Assembly: GCF_027744825.2 (NCBI RefSeq)
Contig: NC_071348.1
Location: 3,044,563-3,108,562 of the forward strand
DNA: 64,000 nucleotides
Source: Synchiropus splendidus
Lineage: Eukaryota; Chordata; Actinopteri; Syngnathiformes; Callionymidae
Direction of reading: 5' to 3'
The translations under genes were made by a program, and so were the position numbers. The notes under the pieces were generated by a model. It did no database searches. It saw nothing but the letters and a program-made list of their open reading frames with translations, and was not told the DNA's origin. This document shows, in pieces, positions 35,765 through 49,915 of this stretch; position 1 is the stretch's first letter, and the number at the start of each line of letters is the position of its first letter.

Positions 35765-38700
35765 GAATCACCTGGTTATTTTCACGCCTTCATCCTCATA
35801 CTGAGGCTTGGATTTGTGGGGTCCAGCCAAATGGTCCCCACAAGTGAGGATCAACCAGACGCACCGACACATGCAAACTTGTATGGGTCCCAGCAAGGTT
35901 CAGCCTCATTTTGAGGATTAAAACCTCACAATAAATATTTGAATCTAAGTTTCCTTCTGGTCAAGTCAAGTTGTTTTGGATGGATATGTTTAGAATGAGA
36001 GGCCGGGGGAAGGGTAAGGCTATGAGAGGTCCCCACAAAGCATAAAAAAACATGACATATATGCACTCACACACACATGCTCCACTAAAAAACGGACACC
36101 ACCATGTATGTAAAACACCATGTCCACATGAATGAAGTTACAGTTGTGCCTTTGCACACACTGGTTTTGATGGTCTGTTATTTTCTTACACATTTTTTTT
36201 TATGTCTGGAAATACAGACTCCAGGAAGCGATGGTGGCATGCTCCCATCACAGAGCCTTATCCTTGATGTTGCCTTTTATTAAACGATCTTCAAAGCAGC
36301 TCTTCACAAATAACATATTTTCATATGATTCTATTAATTGGTTTGACGTTTAGGCCGTTGAACTTTCCGGAACTGGGAGGAAGAAAACAGCGTTTATGTG
36401 GATTGCAGGAGCGTGGGCAGAAATATTAGAGCAACAGACAAGAGAGAAACACCCATCTTTCTGTGGTATTATTTGATTCATTAGTCCATTGTTTTGGTAA
36501 ATATGAAGTGTGTTGTATGGTGGCGGAGCAGCTCAGGTCACAAGCCACTGTGGAGACTGGGCTTCTGCGGCTTGATCAGCGCTTAAATGTGTTTGGAAAG
36601 ATGATGGCGGAGGGTGGGAGGGCTGGTCACTGGGGCTTCTGCTGGAACACATTAACAAAGTGAGCATAAAGTCATGAAGGCGCGAGCTGCAGCCGAGGAA
36701 CAGATGCTGTATTAGCTTAGCAGCTTCAGCGTCAACGCTGCGCATGTCCTCCTCTGAAGCTCTGCTGACACTAGCTGTGCTATTCTCCAACTGTGAATAT
36801 TTACAGCAGGCGCGGGCGATGGCGAGCGATAACACGGGGCGTCTTAACAGACACGTGGACCTTCGGGGGATTTGAAAATGGTTAATGGCACGGCACAGAA
36901 CACTTTGGCAAAAGGTCAGTGGGAACCTGCTTTGTCGACTCAGCGCCTGCAGCCGCCTGGTACTTCAGTTTCTAATGGAGTGAAGTTGTGTTTCACTGTG
37001 TGATCTAGGAGGCACGTTCATCTGTTCGACAGCTCCGGAGCCCAAACACACACGTGGGCCCTCGTAATGGATGTGCAGTAGGGAGAGTGTGGGGTCATAG
37101 CGCTGTGTATATGTACACAACATCATATACACATTTGTTAACATTAAACTTTTGACTCCAGCCTCTGCCGATTTTGATGCTAAAACCCTTTTAATACTTA
37201 GTAAGAGACAGAAATAATGTAGTGCATAAACGTTTATCCAATTTTTGAATTTTTTTTTTTTTTTTTTGTTTGCTAGGTTTGAATACGAATGGTCCTCTTC
37301 TACACAGCAGCCGCACTCTCTGTCGCCCCCTGCATTATGGAGGATGTAGTGCATGAACAAGCACTTCACTAGTTTGAATGAATAGTTTATATCAGAGCCT
37401 AGTGCAGGTGTCGGCTCCCATCCGTGACTTTCAGCTGACACTTGGTTGGTGTTCAGGAGGGGTTGGAAGGAGAACCTGCCTTTTGAGGGTCGTGGTGAAG
37501 ATTTCGATGGCTTGGGTGACATTTGGTGGGCCACCAAGTCTTTAAGTCTTTCGGGGGCCGCCTGCTGAGTAGCCCTGATCTGAACCACACATCGAGGCTC
37601 TGCCCTCCTCTGACCAGACTCCAGCCCACTCCGCCTGCACTCTCCTCATCGCCCTCCTTACATGGCTCCACTCATGAAGTGTGTGGACTTTGTCAAGATA
37701 TCAGGCAGGAGGACTGACTGAGGAACGTAATGTCAACCACCAGTTTTACAGCTGAGAACGATGAAGGCAACCAGTGCGACAGTTTCAGACTCCCGTCGAC
37801 CCCGACTCCCGTCTCCTCATTGGTGCGATCAGATGAATAAATAGACGACCTGGACATTTGACGACTCCCTCCACAAATTGAAATACAGCCTATTTTCTAA
37901 TTATAGGACTGCAGTGATGAATCCATCCTGATCAGTCGCGATTGGAGCGCGATGATGTCAGCGCTGTTAATCCATCCTGGCTGAGATCCCCATCGTGGGA
38001 GCCATTCTTCATGGCTGTGTCAATACGGCTTCCATTTTACATATGAGAATGTGACAGTGAAGAAGGAATCGATAAACACCTCCGTCTGCTAACAGCCCCC
38101 CGGCGGCTCGTACCCACGGCCCGGCGCAGTTAATAGTTCCACGGCCTGAACGTGAAGGTTACTCTGAAGACTCTCAGGTGGTGACGACTCCTCTGGCCCA
38201 GTCAATGTGTAGCTACATCTGCGATGTGCGTGTCATACGTCAGGCTCCTCACCTCGAGATTTCAGACTTTTTCTTTCATTTGAAAGGGGATCAGAACTTC
38301 CTCTCACAGCAAACGTTGCATGTTGCCTCATTGCCTTTAAACAAGTTGTAAGTGGATAAAAGAGGAAGTGGTGCTGAGTGACAGAACGCGTCTGGAAGTC
38401 TCCAGAAGAGTTGCCTGCCGCGCCGTGACAGATGGCCGAGGGAGCTGAGGGAATATTGGAGAGCAAAGAGATCAGACCTGAATCAGGAGTGAAGGATTGG
38501 AGGATGGGATTTTTGTTGGCACCCAGGGTGAAAAATGGACGACTGGAACATGATTCATTTAAGTTTAATGGCAGATCAGGGGGCTCCGAGACCGAAAGAG
38601 GCTCTGCTGAGGAACGTGACTGTTTTCATGAACAGCTGCTGTCGTGCGTTGCGATGAACAGAATATTGGACTCTCCAAACTCAAGTGGGAGGAGCTTTGA

Positions 38701-41700
38701 TCAGATAGAGACCTCGGTCTTAAAGCTGAGGGACCTTTGGTGATCTCTTTTCAGTGCTGGAATATTAATAAACTATGAAGTCACATTACTTTGTTGCTAA
38801 GTTTGGGGGACCTCAAGAGTCAGTCTGTGGAGTCACCTCAGGCACCCAGTACCTTTGACTAGCTGGTATAACAGGATAGGGGGCAGTGTCAGGAACAGAA
38901 GATGAAGAAGGTCACTTGAAGGACCAGAGGAGCAGAGGAGATACAGTGGGTAGTTACCATGGAACCAGACCGTCTGCACTGTGTGCTGGATTGAATGATG
39001 ATCTGTGAGTGTGGCTGGGGTTCATGACAGGGTTTGGGAAAAGGTGAGGCAGGTTGGAGGCCTTTTTACCTCAACCTGCCACGTGAGGTGAAGATACTGT
39101 CCAGACTCTTCTTCTAAAGGAGGAAGAGGTCCTTTGACATGAGCAGTGGAGCCATGTTCTACACAAGATGAAAGCTGAAGGAACGTTGGCCCCATTGTTG
39201 GACGGAGTATTACTGCGTGAAGAAGTACCAGGGATCAAACTTGCTGCTCCAAACTGCAGCAGATGGACCTTCAGGAAGAGACTCACCACCCCCGGATCAG
39301 GTGTGAACAGGACTGTCCGTCCTCTGCTGGACAACGTGAATCTTTTATGAACCTTTGAGGCGAAGTCTGGACGTGTTTTGGTTCCACGTGTTCGTCACCT
39401 TGCATCACGTGCAGTGTCGCTTGTCAACACGCTCATGGTGATTTATATTTCCGTATTAATTCGTCTTTTGTATCTTAGAAACGTCTGACTTGCTGGCTGG
39501 GACTCACTGTACAGACCTGTGTGAGAGCGCGTCATAATGGAAATTGATTTCATTGCAGAACCGTGTCTCACGCAGGCGAGGATATTTTCTCCTCACAACA
39601 GGTCGTCAAAGTTCCTCACCTCCATCCTGAGCGAGAGCGCTCCTAATTCACCTTGTTATTATCCGCACACTGGCCTTGCTAAAAAGCCTCTGCTGAATTT
39701 GCTGATATTTTTCTTGGCACGTGGATCTTCACCCATGAGCCAGACTTACTGAGTTCCCTGCTTTATCTGTTTTCCACATCCAACACTTAATGCCATCTGT
39801 TGTTCTCAAGTCGAATCCACCCTCAAGCCCGAATCTCACGACCTGATTCTCCAGCCAAACTCCAGATCTACCCCACTTTCTCCTCCTCGTCCTCAGGGAC
39901 GTTCGAGCTCCAGTTTGATTGGAGTGAGAAACAGAAACGGTCCAAAAAACGCTGATGCATATCGACACCACAATGTTTAATGCGACGCGAAATACTGGTT
40001 TCCAGTTTGAATCGGGGTGTGTTGCGTGGAGCCAACGCAAACCAGTGAAGTTTCCTGAAGCGCTGCTCAAACAGGTACGTGCACATGGAGCTCCATCACA
40101 GGAAGTGATATTCCAGGGCCTGTAATTATCTCTAGGAGCATAAGGAACTCCACAAACTCTCGCACGGACAAACACTTGGCAACCGAAGCAAGAAGAAAAA
40201 AGAAAACTCCTTCTAATCGAAGTAGGGCGGGCGGCCATCTGCCTCCGCCGGTTCGGTCGAGTGAAAACAGTCAATAGTGTTTGTTGTTAGGATTTTAGTA
40301 CACTGAAGGAGGAGGGGGGCGGAGGGGGAGGTGGGAGTGGAGGATTCTCTGTGGAAGGATGAAATGCATGTCTCTGGCAGGATAGTCAGAGCCGCTGAAG
40401 ATCTTTGTATTAAGTTGTAGCCGTGTGACTCGGGTCCATAAAGATGGCGATGGAAGTGTGAGGATGAGCAAGTGGAGGCGAAGAGGGAAGAACTTTTGGG
40501 GTTCATTATTATTATCAGGCTACTTCAGCATTATAACAAAAGGAAGACTGTGACAGTTAATGCTTAAAATATCATTTCATGTTATTTAAAAAATATTGGA
40601 TGAAGTGGCACGTCTCTTTGTAACACAGGTGTCGACATGGTTTTAAAAACATGCCTTATTAGAAGCTATTTTTGATCATTTAGAGGGACAAAAATGCTTT
40701 TGAAATGAGCAATACTCTTAAAAGGAATGTGGTTTTAAAAGAAAAGCAAACTAAAAAGGTTAATGATTAGAATTGAAATCAAATTGTAGTTAAGCTCTGA
40801 CCTCTAGAGGGCAGCATTAGTACAGGCAAAGAGCAACACGTGCAGAAATCACGAGAGAAGAAGAGAGTGTGGGCAGGGTGGAAGAGCTCATGGAACAGCG
40901 AGCGGGAGGAGTACCAAAAGGAAACCCACACCTCATGTACATGACTCACCTCAGGGTGGACTGGAACTTGGAAGAGCGACCAGCACTGAGCTCAGTGGGG
41001 CAGTAGGGGGCAGTATTGGGTCAGAACTGGCTTCACACTGTGTGAGCTCAAGAACCTTCTGCATGGCAGTGAGTGAGGGACCTTCAAAGGATTTGATGAT
41101 CCAGACGGGAATTGGGAACATCACACTTTCTTTAGATTTTCATTGAAATCCGTTCATCTGTTTTCATTGCTCGAACAGATACAACTTCCTCAGCAGAGGT
41201 CAGAAATGGCAGCTCCCATTCAAGTCTTGTCATTTAAAACAATGAAGAGTTTTGATGAGAATGATTCCGGAGATGGTTTTCTGGAGAGTTTCTCCAGAGC
41301 TTTTTATCTGCCCTCCGATCTATAAGTTGGAGAGAAACTCTTTTTCCATTAGTGCACAGTGGTACAAGCTGCCGGCGAGGTGAGAGGGATGGGACCGAGG
41401 TGTCGTGATGATCAGTGTCCTGCTGCCGCGTCCGCACTGACTCACAGCCCAACTGGGAATTAGATACTGTTCTGATAAAAGACATCAGGCATCAACTGCG
41501 AGTGAGCTGAAAGGAGCCGCTGCAGCCGGCGAAAGCTGCTCGTGCAGGACGTTCTTCTGGAATGTGATGAGCCTTTAACCCCAGAGATGTCAAACACCAG
41601 AAGAATGGGAAGATAACAGACCTGCTTCAACTCGCTGAGATTCTTCTGCAGTCTAACGCTTTATTTGGGGAACGACAAGCTGACTAAGTGGGTCAGACTG

Positions 41701-43522
41701 TGTCCTACTTGGTTGAGTTTCTATTGTCCTCCTTTCCTGAGTCATGTCAGGTAACAACAATCTTTCTTGTTCTTGCCAGAAAGAGTCAAGATATGGGACG
41801 TGAGAGCGAGAATTGCGGCGGCTCTCTGAACACCTGAGGTCAGTCGGCTTCCTTTCCTCATCTGAGGGGAGGTGACCATATGTTTTTTCACCCCGATCCA
41901 AGGTTTATACTGATGGACTCCCTGCACCCAGAAACGAGTGGGAACCATGCTGCTTTTCTCTCACCTTCCCTGTGTGTGTGCTGAGTGCCCTCCCTGCTTA
42001 CAGGAGATTCAAACTTCTTCACTCAACCCCAACAAATTCATCTCACTAGGGAGTCCCACGGGATGATGATGTTTGTGGATGATTTAGTGATTTAAAGTGA
42101 ATATGGAAGACAGGTTATGCGGATGAGAGCGAGACAGAAACAAGGTGAAGAAGAGAGTGCAGCCCAGGTGGAAAGACTCAGATGGGGAGGAGTTTGCAGC
42201 CACCGTGGGTCGGACACAAGTCACTCCAGCACAACTTGACACAGACAGTCAGGGAAAGCAATTCCACTCAGGCTGGCAGGAAGCAGGTCTTAAGAGAATA
42301 AGAAAAAAAAACGGGAATAGAGAGGATTGTCGTGTCTTATGGAAATGGAGGAGAAAATGAAAGTAGCACTGTTTTTGATGAAGTGAAAAGAGATGAGTGG
42401 CAGTGAGAGGAGGACTGGTGTGACCTTTGGTGGGGAAATATCAAGTGCTGGGCTCAGCCCTGGGTCATTGCTAAACTGTGGCCAAGTTGAGATGATCCAA
42501 GTTTCCAACTCGGATCATTTTGTACCACACTTTATTCTCAGGTTCTGAACGTCCTGACAGGAATTGATACGTCATGTGATCCAACTGAAGACGGTTAGGG
42601 ATGAAAGGCAGAGGTTGTTTTTGATATTCATGTTACAGGGAGGATGGAACCATCCTAAAATCCAAATGAAGCTGCAAAATGCAGGTCTGATCTCTGGTGG
42701 AGAGAGGAAACATCGACATGAACGGGGGGAGACGTGGTTTCTCTTGACCACATGACCAGTATCGATCACAGTAATGATCACGGCTATAGATGAAGCAACT
42801 CAGGGCCTCTTTCATGTTCCAGCCAGCCTCTGTTTACATGTCTGACCTTGCGGACCTCAAGTTTGTTTGTAGCTGGACACAAACAGCTCGCGGTTAATAA
42901 CATCTCCTTGAGTCTCGGTGCACTTCCTCCAGACTACACTGAAAAGTGTGTTTGGAGCAAGGACGGGTCGTGATTCTGCTGAACTGTGACTGTGCTCGAT
43001 GGAGAGTGAAGAACAAGTATGGGCCGACATATGTGCGTCTTCACTCCGGCGCTGCCAGAGAAGGACGCGGCCTCTGCTTTCACTTTCACTTTTCATTTAG
43101 CTTGTCCGTAAACAAGCGTTCTGTTCAGCACGGCTCCAGTGATAGCCCTACTAAATGTTTTCATTAGTTTTCTTCCACTTTTAGTTCAACAAATATGATC
43201 TGCTGCGTTGCCATGGAGGCCGCCTCACCGTCTCTGGTTTCGCCTCAACCCTGACTGAGCCAGAGCCGAGGGGGGGGGGCACCAAATGTTCTCAGAGTAG
43301 AAAGTTTGGAACTTGGTTTCCTCCTGTCTTCGGCGATATCCCATCAATAGCAGCGCGCTTCCATGCCACGAGTGTCGCGACTTACCGCCAAAATAGAGTT
43401 GCGAAAGAATCTGTGAATTTGGATCATATTCGGCGAAATTACCGGGCGGAAACACAACTGAATGTAAACCAGTCAGATGACCCTACGAGTTGGGCATTAT
43501 ATAGGCACTAATAATACATTTA

Positions 43523-43627
43523 GGGCGTCCTGCTGAGGAAACAGGGCGTCCAGTTTTGAGTGCTGGAGGGCGTCCAGTTTTTCATGTTTTGCAGTTTAGG
43601 ATGTCCGCCGGACGCCCAAGACGCCCT
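43523..43627. repeat. gggcgtcc direct and inverted repeat cluster
   Basis: gggcgtcc occurs directly at 43523-43530, 43544-43551 and 43568-43575 (spacing 21 and 24). It then appears inverted as ggacgccc at 43610-43617 and gacgccct at 43620-43627. The cluster may be the end of a degenerate transposon or a decayed minisatellite. Confidence 0.6.
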
Positions 43628-45602
43628 CTAGCTAAAAGCCTGTCAGCCATATTTCTTTATCGGGCCATAACACGTTTCTTATTCAAACTAAACCAACCAC
43701 ATTTCTTGTTCGAGCCGACCACATTTCTCGGCCCTGCCATGTTTCCTTCACATGCTTCTCATTGGAATTGATCCAACCACGTTTCTCCAGACAAGTTTCT
43801 CAAGCAAACCAGCCACATGTCATAGGAAAATATTGGGCGCTCCACCCCGGACCCCCTGTAAGGCCATCATTCTTACAATACCTCTGACAGGAAATGCAGC
43901 GTGATGGCGGCGGACAAGAGCACCACACGTCCAGCAGGATGTTCCCTGTACAGTGACGTCCCTCTGGCACCGTGATCAAAGTGTCCCTCGCTGTCCAACA
44001 AATCAAACCCTGAACATCAACTCAACTCTCACTCTATGCTCCGCGGCGACGGCATAAAGCAGATTTATAACCGACTGCTGCGACACTCGCATGCCTTTAT
44101 TGCGAGAAGGAGCCATTTCAAACCCTCTTTACGACTTTTTTTCTCGCGTTCTTAATGTCTTACTTGTGCGTCCGCCCCTTGTTTGTGAGGAGATTTGTCT
44201 TAGCCAACGCTAACAAACATAAAGCTCGCACAAAGCCTGCCAAAAATCAGCTCCCACACGCTGAACAATGTCTTAAACTGCATGCGCTGCACGCCAGTGT
44301 GTGCGGGTAAATATGCTAAGGTCTGGCGCGTCTGTGGGCGGCCAAAGTACAATCCGCCATAGTGGGCGGCTCTTATGGAATTCTTCTCGCCAAGTGCTCA
44401 GTCCAGGTCGGAAACTTTGGGATTCTTTGTGGATCTTCAGATCAGCAATCCTTCACGCTGGTTGGAAGAGTAATCGGATTATCCAGTTGAGTTTTAAAAG
44501 GCTTCTAACTGGAAAGTGTGACGTAGCAACTTGATATTTATATAGGAGCTCGTCTCGACACGCTGTTATTTTTCATCCACATTTTAATGACTGGTGAGCT
44601 GAGTTCCTCCTCTGAACAGTTGATGAATATTCCACGTCAGCGGCTGCGGAATGTCGAGCGGAATGGGAAAAAAATAAATCTTGCTGTTCCCCAAATCATG
44701 ATAAAGTAATAGACCTGCAGAGACGGCTGGCTCACCAGGGGGACTTTTGGTGAGAAGCAGATTGATGTGCAGTGGTGTCGAGCTGCAAAGGAAATGTCAA
44801 GGCAGCTCCTTTTTAGTGCCGCTAGCTGCCAGCAGGGGGCGCTAGCAGGCCAGAAACACGCAGCAGCTTCGACTTCACCAGCTTCCGAGGACAAAAAAAA
44901 AGCTTTTTTCATCTTCAAAAATGCACAAAAGTAAGAATCAATTCTGTTCCTTTTCCATTGCTTCACATAGAGAAGGAAGTTGTCACTGTTGCACAGCAAT
45001 GGACAAACACCAATTAATGGCGTGCACTGGGACTCACACAGCAACATTAACATTCCAGTCATGGACAAACAAGTTTTCCGCCGCTGAGCACCATTACAAA
45101 CAGAATGGCAGATGAAAAGATATTATCCAAAATACAGCTGGAGGGATTTTCTTCATCACAAGTCAGGCACTTCTACTGTCAGCCTCCAGAATCGGCCGAG
45201 ACGAAAGTGGCCCGAGTCATGCAGGAGAGTCGGTTTGACTGCGGTGACGCAAGGTTTAACAGGACCAGTCGAGTCGCTGCCATCGGGGACAGATGGCTTC
45301 CACACTGGATCACATGATCAGATGGAAGGAGAAGATTTACCACGGCCCCGGATCATGACTTGCGGGAAAAGACTTGCATCTTGAGGCAATCATCCTGATT
45401 CCCATAATGCACTGCAACACTACCTAAAGCAGCCATGATATACAAAGACAGTGCACAAAATAATTCATGGCTCCTCATTCTCTTGGGTTTTTCCCCTTCA
45501 TGGAGTCACGAGCAGTGAGAGGTTTGGGGGCCCCCTGAGCAGGTCACTAGCTCAGGAGCAAGAGGCTCGATAGTCTGCCTGAAACTGGTCACGTTACTGC
45601 TT

Positions 45603-45672
45603 CTGGGAGAAAATCAGAGCGCCACAAGAAGCCAGGGAGAACATGCAGCGCTATGTAGAAGGGACCACTGTC
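45603..45672 (+). repeat. Dispersed LINE/SINE-type tail fragment
   Basis: tgggagaaaatcagagcgcc followed by ccagggagaacatgcagcg matches the same phrase order as the fragments at 34,390 and 49,820. Confidence 0.5.
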
Positions 45673-47239
45673 CCAAACAAAGCTGGTTTCCCATCTGTGA
45701 GTGGCCCTCGTGAGGACGCTTCCCATGATTTCTGCTGGACCTGACTGTAAATCATGTCAAACATTATTAATCTTTAACGCACATGGACGCGCCGAGCTCT
45801 TCAGAAATCTCTTAAATAGCCGTTTGGGACATCGGTTGGATCTCGACTTCAGAGGTTCAGTGAAGACAGTGCTGCTGGTAATTGGTCCCTAAGAAGGAAG
45901 CATTTAGAGGAAGATTTCACCAGTGTATCAGAGACACCAAGGATGGTCTGGAGAAAAGATTCCCTGCAACGTCACGGAGGGAAATGCGGCTGTTGTGGCG
46001 AGTAGACGTGTGTATAAACTGGCAGAGAAACAGTCCATTTTAAATTCCATAATATTTTTAAAATTCAGTCTCACTGCTGCCCAACAAATCAGAAAATCTA
46101 GGTTACGGATGACCAAAGAGGGCGGAGCGTCTCTCCTCTGATGGGCCGAGAGCTTCACAGCGATTGGTTTAGCCATCTCAAACGGAAGGCTGGTGGGCCA
46201 AATCTGGCCCGCCATTTCTTGCAAACGGACCCAATGCTACTGTCAGCACTTGTTCCCTGCAACCGACCTCGTCTTCCATCCGGGACTGTTTTGCGCTTCA
46301 TCTCAACTAAACATAGCAGAAGGAAGAATGAGGGAGAACATCATCAGGATGCGTGCCATTAAAAGAGGAGGCTAACAGGCGCAGTGAGCCTCCCCGCAGA
46401 CGCTGGTGCTGCAGCCTCAGCGTCTCTCAAACAGGCTGCTGCTTCAGAGGAGAAGCCAGTCAGCAGATTAATGGAGCAAAAAGATGTATTCTCTTTTCTG
46501 ATCTGTGCTGAGAAGAGGCGCCGCAGAACAGAGCTCACGCAGACTTTTGAGGGGAGAGCGGTGGAGGCAGAGCAGACGCTTCACACCACCAACCATCCTG
46601 ATTTCAGCGCCGTCGAGCTTCCAGTTCAGCTGGCTGTGGACATTTATTTGATGAATGCCTTCTGTTTCCCATTAAAACAGTTGCGACATTTCACATTGTC
46701 ATATGAATGAGATACACAAGCTTCATAAAACACTAATGTGCAGCCGAAACTTTCCCCACAGCAGTGACCAAGATGACAAACGAGCCTTGAAATCAATCGA
46801 AAGAGTTCAGAGTCAAAATGAATTTCATGCACAACTTGCTACTGGAGTTGATGGAGGAATTTATCGTCGACCGTCAGTCACTTCCTGCTCAGAAGGAAGC
46901 AGACGCTGCAGCCGCTTTCAAGTCAAGCCACAGGTTTGCGTGAGATGGCTCCTGCCCGCTTCTGATGTCGGACCTGGATTGTTCCTGACCCAAGGTCAGA
47001 GTGACTTCAAGTTATTTTAATACTTGTTATATACAGTATGAATGTGTTCACTTACCCTTCATTTTCTCTTTAATTCTGTCAATATTTTTGGGTTACTTTT
47101 TTGTTTTTCCTGCAACAATGACTTTTCAGTTAAGAAAAAAAAAAATATACACAATAAAATATTAAATAAAATAAAACATATCTCCTGAATAAACCTACAT
47201 TTAGGTTTTGTAAATATCCTGTAATTTTTGTGACTCTTT

Positions 47240-47345
47240 TTTTTGTGACCAGTGAGCAGCGCTGAGAATGTCACTGGAGGTGGTGGGTTTGAATCCCAGC
47301 AGGGCCGCCAGCGTGGAGAGAGCCTCATTCTCCTCTCAGATTGTC
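47240..47345 (+). repeat. tRNA-derived SINE-like fragment
   Basis: gtgagcagcgctgagaatgtcactgg followed by ggtgggtttgaatcccagc resembles a decayed A box and a near-consensus B box (GGTTTGAATCC). No cloverleaf can be completed, so it is read as a SINE or repeat tail and not a tRNA gene. Confidence 0.4.
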
Positions 47346-48229
47346 ACGGTGGTCTGTTATAATAAGCAACATGAAATTATGAAAACGTTCAGGCCTCACA
47401 CACACACACTCCAGCGCCCCCCACTGAGCAAACTTCCAGGGAAAATGAATGCGAGCACCGTAACGAGGCCGGAACTGCTCAGCCTAGCGCGACAATCTCA
47501 GTCCCAAATGTGTGCTGAGGAAATCAGGCAGTTTCAATTCAAATGCTCCCGGCGACCCCCCGCGGTGCAGCGCCATCTCTGGTCGCCGCGGATTGTTCAT
47601 GTGAGATAATGTCTCATCTAATGTCGACTTCAGATGTCGTGACTGTCGAACAAAGTTTTGTTTCTTGATATGATTTTCTGTTTTGAGTCATTACAGCGAT
47701 TCAACATTCCGACCGGCTCCTTATTTTGGGAGGATTCCGAGCAGCGTCCGCGCGAGCAGGACGGTGGCGGCCGTGAGTCCTGCGTGATGGAGGTCAGAGG
47801 TCGAGGAAAACATTAACGCGATCATGGCTGGCAAACATCGGAGTCCACCAGAACACAAACCCTGCCGGAGAAAAGAGCTCCACGCTGCGCCTTCCATGTC
47901 GCAGGCAACGTGTTGACACGGAGCTCAGTTGTCAGGATTTATTGAGTCCAAGTCTGTTTGATTCGGCGCACCACGGTGTTGACACAGAGGCGCAGACACA
48001 AAAAGACACATCGGCACTCCCACACAGCTGTGGACACACAAAGATATGAGACGGTGGCAGCACATATGCATTAAAGCGGAGCGAGGAGTCGGGGGCGGCT
48101 CAGCCTCGTGAAGAGACGGCGCTATAGGGGATTCTTTTTTCTCCTGCAGTGCTCGTCCTGCGCTTTCCATGTTTGCCTTCCTGTGAAGAGCAGCCACCTA
48201 AACTGGGAATCACTGGAAATAAAAATCTA

Positions 48230-48850
48230 AATTCTTTGTAATATTCCATATTCACATTGAAATATCAACCAACATGAAAAAGTCTCCTAAATAATATGAA
48301 AAAAAAAAAACCCTAATAAAAAACAATTACATAAAAAGAATCCTACAAAATTATTAGTGAAAAAATAAGACATGAATTACAAGGAAAATGTTAAATGCAA
48401 TCACCCAACATAGTGCAGAAGTATAAATATAATACAAAGCACAATATCAAGGTAATATTTTCAACATAAATTATTCAGGGAACAATATGTTTATTCAGCA
48501 TGCCTTAAGGCCAAATCAAATATAAAAAATAATAGGATATGCACTGTGCTATGAATAAAAAATATGGGTAAATAAAATGACGGTGGAATCAAAATATATT
48601 TACGCCATAGTTAACATTCAGAAAATAAAATAAAATATTAGGAGCTTCACGAATATATTAGGAATAATAACAAAAAACTCTTATTAAAACATGTTTTTAT
48701 TAAATTATTTAACTGGAAATGGGGAAATAAATTCAGGGAAAATTACCAGCAAAAAATACATTTATTAAATTAAAAAACATATCGTAAAGATAATTCAATA
48801 AGAATATTATATAAATAAATAGAATGAAAATTAATTTCATCTTCCACATT
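48230..48850. other. AT-rich low-complexity block
   Basis: About 600 bp are dominated by aaaata, aataaa and ttaaat words, with no gene, repeat unit or long frame. It could be a relic insertion or a nuclear-matrix-type region; sequence alone does not decide. Confidence 0.6.
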
Positions 48851-49534
48851 GATAGAGTGTGTAGAGAACTGTAGAACAAGGTGGTTCAAAAGTCAGTCCA
48901 AGGATGTGTTCCCAACGCTCAGTGGCAGGTGGTGTTACAAGTAGGATGGATATATAAGGACGTCATCTGAAACAGAGCTGCTGTATTGATCCTGAAGTTT
49001 GTCTTCAGCCTCACGCTGACCTGTTGGAGTTTCCAATGTCCAGATGTCCAGGTGAGGAGGAGAAGAAGGTCCCCAGCATCTCCTGTCGAGCCTCTGCATG
49101 TGAACGTGATGCCCAGTGAAAGAGAGGAAGAGCAAGAGACAACGAGCTGAGATGTTGAAATATTCATCCGACTCTCCCGGCTGACGGTGCGAGGCATCAT
49201 CTCGGACGCTGGTTATGACTCCAAGCTAATGGTAACTGCTTCACATCAGCTTCTGAATGTCTCTGCTTTCATTCACCAAATGAAGTCTTTCAAAAGATTC
49301 CAGACACATCTCAGAGGTACTTGATATGTAAATCCATTGTCAGTCTTGAACGTTTTTACTGTGCTGGTTTTGTAATCAATCACCGTTCTACAATCCCCAG
49401 CTTGGGATCAATAGAAAGACGTGGCGGCGCTATCTCTCGCGGCGCAGTGAGACTCTCTGGAAATGAGTTCCTGGAAGAGACTTGAGGTAGTTCTTTAAAA
49501 ATGCATCGGATTAAGGAGGAATGGTGCGGCAGCG

Positions 49535-49562
49535 GAGAGAGAGAGTGAGTGAGTGAGTGAGA
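49535..49562. repeat. (GA)n-(GTGA)n microsatellite
   Basis: A short GA run passes into four or five GTGA units. Confidence 0.9.
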
Positions 49563-49709
49563 GGACCGGTGGGTGAGGAAGAGAGAGATTCCACAGCTCT
49601 CACACCCGTGTGTCTTCAGGGTGTAAACTGGGCGACAAGTGACAGTTTACACCCTGAGGAAACAGACAGTCTAACTGTGTATTCAGTCGCTACTTGGGGC
49701 GAAGTTGGG

Positions 49710-49915
49710 GGACGCCCTGGACAGGCCTCTGGTGCACCACAGGACACCTGGAGACCGACAACAACACACACAGGTTTGTGGACTGAATCCTCTTTGCTTG
49801 AGAGTCGGGGTCAGCCTGGACAGGAGGAAACCAGAGTGCCTGCAGGAAACACAGAACACACACACAGAAGACACAGCTGTACTGCAAGAGAGCTGGAATT
49901 GAACCTGTGCTTTTA
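49710..49915 (+). repeat. Dispersed LINE/SINE-type tail fragment
   Basis: gacgccctggacaggcctctgg, then caggaggaaaccagagtgcc, then gagctggaattgaacctgtg follow in the usual order of this repeat family. This is the most complete copy in the window. The frames across it are artefacts. Confidence 0.65.

Noticed and set aside
44637..45068. 143-codon minus-strand frame
   Set aside because: Patchy composition and no motif; judged a chance frame.
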